A stretch of DNA of 6,805 nucleotides from Ktedonobacterales bacterium (GTDB taxonomy: Bacteria > Chloroflexota > Ktedonobacteria > Ktedonobacterales > JACDGC01): contig JACDGC010000206.1 of the NCBI GenBank assembly GCA_013815535.1, positions 1 through 6,805 of the forward strand, written 5' to 3'. The translations under genes were made by a program, and so were the position numbers. Each line of letters starts with the position of its first letter. Position 1 is the first letter of the stretch. The notes under the pieces are model-generated. The model did not search any database. It saw only the letters and a program-made list of their open reading frames with translations, and was not told the DNA's origin. This document shows positions 5,228-6,805 of this stretch, piece after piece.

Positions 5228-6425
5228 ATGCGCCGATCTCGTCCCAACGCAAGGTGTGCCGCCATTTGCCACGCCGTATACTAATGGTATTGTTGTCCAG
5301 GATCATGCGGGTGCGATGCTGCCAGGTAAACACACCGACAATGCCAACGTTGAGAAAGAAAGTGGCGGCGACCACCTCAATACGCACAATGAATTCGCGC
5401 CATGAATCGTGGACGATGAAGCCAGGGCCAATGATTAGGACGCTTGAAAGAAGACCTATAAGGACGAAAGTGATAGCAACTTCTTGGCCCTGCGAAAGCG
5501 TCAATTTAAATGGTAGCGTTATTTGAGATGCCGCCATCCGCGTCTCTAGTGAGGGTTGCCATTTGGCGATATCAGGTGGCGTCGGATCTTTGCCAAGCAA
5601 TTCATGCCCCAGGAAACGGGCGTGGCTAGCTGTATTGAGCGCTATTTCCAGCGGAGCACCACGTTGAGCAATGGTGGCGAGTATCTGCCAGGCGATGGCG
5701 ACATCCACGGATGGGGGCAGTGCAAAGGTGAGTCGTTGACCCTTTCCCAGCAGCCAATAACGTGCGCCTTCGTTGCTGATGTAGCCCATCCCAATCTCAA
5801 CAAAATGTGTGATGGAGCGCCAACTGATCTGCTGAGTGCAACCGTTTCTCGTAACCGTAACCCCCTTCTCATCAAGAATGATGGCTTCCGCCTGCACCTT
5901 TAAAGAGCTTGGAGGAAATATAAACCAGACGAGCAACGGCAGTGTGATAAGCATGATAGCGATGACACCACCTGGTACGCCCCAGCCTGTAAGGAGGAGA
6001 TGAGGCGCAATAATAAAGAGTGCGCCTCCACTAAGCGCCGCTGCAAGCAAGAAACCCCAGTGATGTCGCTGCTGTAAACTGGCTGGATGGATGAGGGTTA
6101 GCCGATCTTTCCAAGGCAAGGCATCCTCTTCATGCCAGCGCGCAATGAGAGGCGCGATGTATCTTACATCGCCTTTCAACACCGATACCAACCATCGTTC
6201 GCGCCGCCAAAATTGAGTCGCCGCCACCAAAAAAGCTGAGTTCAGCATCGGCAGGAATGTGCCAAACACAAGGCCGGTTATCCACGACCACGTAACGTCG
6301 TCGCCAGGGTGATAGGTTATACTGAGCAAAACAAATCCATAGACAATTGCCACTGCTGGCGCAGACATCAGAGCCAGCGCGCCCAAAACCGCCAGGCGTG
6401 CCAGCCTCAATCTCGATCTACTCAT
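5205..6425 (-). pseudogene. 5' part of an IS-interrupted multi-pass membrane protein with PH-like domains
   Basis: The frame reads 399 native residues (6425 down to about 5229), then seven residues, SGLTHEK, encoded by the IS end. I do not recognise a named family. Hydrophobic segments are at about 11-36, 47-71, 122-142, 150-170, 312-335 and 346-368, so six membrane passes are likely. Residues 181-256 form a soluble beta-rich segment opening IILDEKGVTV with ISWRSI, and 373-399 restart the same pattern (MILDNNTISI, LRWDEI). This resembles bacterial PH-like domains of membrane proteins, and the insertion cuts through the second copy. The uninterrupted gene would encode 469 residues ending at 3789. 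The ATG at 6423-6425 has only a weak AGGCG ribosome site 8-9 nt upstream. A truncated 406-residue product might still be made and inserted in the membrane. Base composition is less GC-rich than the genes at the left of the window. Confidence 0.88.
5228..5237 (+). repeat. Target-site duplication, right copy
   Basis: ATGCGCCGAT, identical to 4001-4010 and directly adjoining the outer end of the right inverted repeat. In the host gene this sequence encodes the end of RWDEIGA on the minus strand. Confidence 0.92.
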
Positions 6426-6497
6426 AAGTGTCGCCTGTCAATGCCTTCTCTATCTAATTTTAGCATCGTCAACATGTACCATGTCTTTGGGGATCAT

Positions 6498-6503
6498 ATT
6501 ATA
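6498..6503 (-). promoter_or_regulatory. Candidate -10 element of the membrane-protein gene
   Basis: A perfect TATAAT on the minus strand, 72 nt before the ATG at 6425. The sequence 17 bp upstream (AGCTAG) does not resemble TTGACA, so the call rests on the -10 alone and on its place in an AT-rich divergent gap. Confidence 0.33.
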
Positions 6504-6558
6504 CATCCACGCTATCTGGGCTAGCTCTTCTTGGGTATACCGCCTGACGGATGTTTGG

Positions 6559-6567
6559 TGCTATAGT
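6559..6567 (+). promoter_or_regulatory. Candidate extended -10 promoter of the helicase gene
   Basis: TGCTATAGT is an extended -10 (TGn followed by TATAGT, five of six matching TATAAT). It lies 50 nt before the helicase ATG. No recognisable -35 is present, which extended -10 promoters can tolerate. Confidence 0.35.
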
Positions 6568-6617
6568 GAGATTCTGTGTATCGTCTCCGCCAATCACCAG
6601 GGAAGAAGTTGCCACGT

Positions 6618-6805
6618 ATGCCAGTTCAGGGACCCGCGCGCCGTGGGGCGCCCAAAGCACAGCAGCCCCAATTCGCGGCCAATCCGCAGCAAGCCGCCGC
6701 CATCGCGCATCGGGATGGCCCCGCCGCCTTCATCGCCGCCGCCGGGACGGGCAAGACGGCCATTTTAGTGCAGCGGCTGGCGCGGCTCATCGCGGATGAG
6801 GGGAT
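6618..6805 (+). CDS. Superfamily I DNA helicase, N-terminal part (UvrD/Rep/AddA type), cut by the window edge
   Basis: The first 62 codons of an ATP-dependent DNA helicase; the remainder lies beyond the window. FAANPQQAAAI (residues 19-29) is the Q motif that precedes motif I in UvrD-like helicases. FIAAAGTGKTAILVQRLARL (38-57) contains the Walker A loop with K46 and T47, followed by the helix typical of the family. UvrD and Rep usually have AGAGSGKT and AddA/RecB types SAGTGKT; the AAAGTGKT here fits either group, so the subfamily cannot be fixed from this fragment. The N-terminal 17 residues are basic and Pro/Gln-rich and look like a flexible leader. The ATG at 6618 is the simplest start. 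A TTG three codons earlier (6609-6611) sits closer to the purine-rich AGGGAAGAAG and is a real alternative. Family-level confidence is high, subfamily low. Confidence 0.85.
   Translation, partial: MPVQGPARRGAPKAQQPQFAANPQQAAAIAHRDGPAAFIAAAGTGKTAILVQRLARLIADEG

Larger units (their letters stand above)
6426..6617. other. 192-bp divergent intergenic region
   Basis: Separates the disrupted membrane-protein gene (minus) from the helicase gene (plus). It is AT-richer than its surroundings. It holds a candidate -10 element for each direction about 60 bp apart, a 13-bp dyad (ACATG-TAC-CATGT, 6472-6484) and the 8-bp palindrome GGTATACC (6534-6541) between the two promoters. No gene is visible in it. 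Confidence 0.55.

Noticed and set aside
6481..6799. Plus-strand open frames at 6481-6768 and 6551-6799
   Set aside because: They are other frames across the helicase start. The frame from 6618 carries the Q motif and Walker A and runs open to the window end.

Overview
The window looks like chromosomal DNA of a moderately GC-rich free-living bacterium. A lipobox-bearing family 5 solute-binding protein, a ClbS/DinB-type four-helix protein, an HpnA-like epimerase and an ISAs1-family element together would suit Chloroflexota (for example Ktedonobacteria) or another soil lineage. This taxonomic guess is weak, because the window contains no marker gene. No tRNA, rRNA, CRISPR array or phage module was seen.

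Left block (1-2374, minus strand): a lipoprotein substrate-binding protein of the peptide/nickel ABC importer family is followed 31 bp downstream by a small DinB/ClbS-like protein carrying the three-histidine metal site. They are probably co-transcribed. No permease or ATPase genes of the importer are present. A 370-bp divergent intergenic region (2375-2744) holds a reasonable minus-strand extended -10 promoter for the binding protein, two operator-like dyads and a doubtful short reading frame.

Middle (2745-3779, plus strand): an extended short-chain dehydrogenase/reductase most like hopanoid-associated sugar epimerase HpnA. It converges on the gene to its right, with only 9 bp between the two stop codons.

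Right block (3789-6425, minus strand): a gene for a multi-pass membrane protein is interrupted by a complete 1217-bp ISAs1-family insertion sequence at 4011-5227. The element has 25-bp terminal inverted repeats (23/25 matching), a full-length DDE transposase and a perfect 10-bp target-site duplication. Removing the element and one duplication copy in silico joins the two halves in frame into a 469-residue protein. That protein appears to hold two copies of a PH-like beta domain, each preceded by transmembrane segments. The insertion lies inside the second PH-like copy.

Right edge (6618 to the end, plus strand): the first 62 codons of a superfamily I (UvrD/Rep/AddA-type) helicase, with a Q motif and a Walker A motif. 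It is divergent from the membrane protein across a 192-bp region with a candidate promoter for each direction.

The clearest result is the IS-disrupted gene and its reconstruction. No novel defence or mobile system beyond the IS was found.
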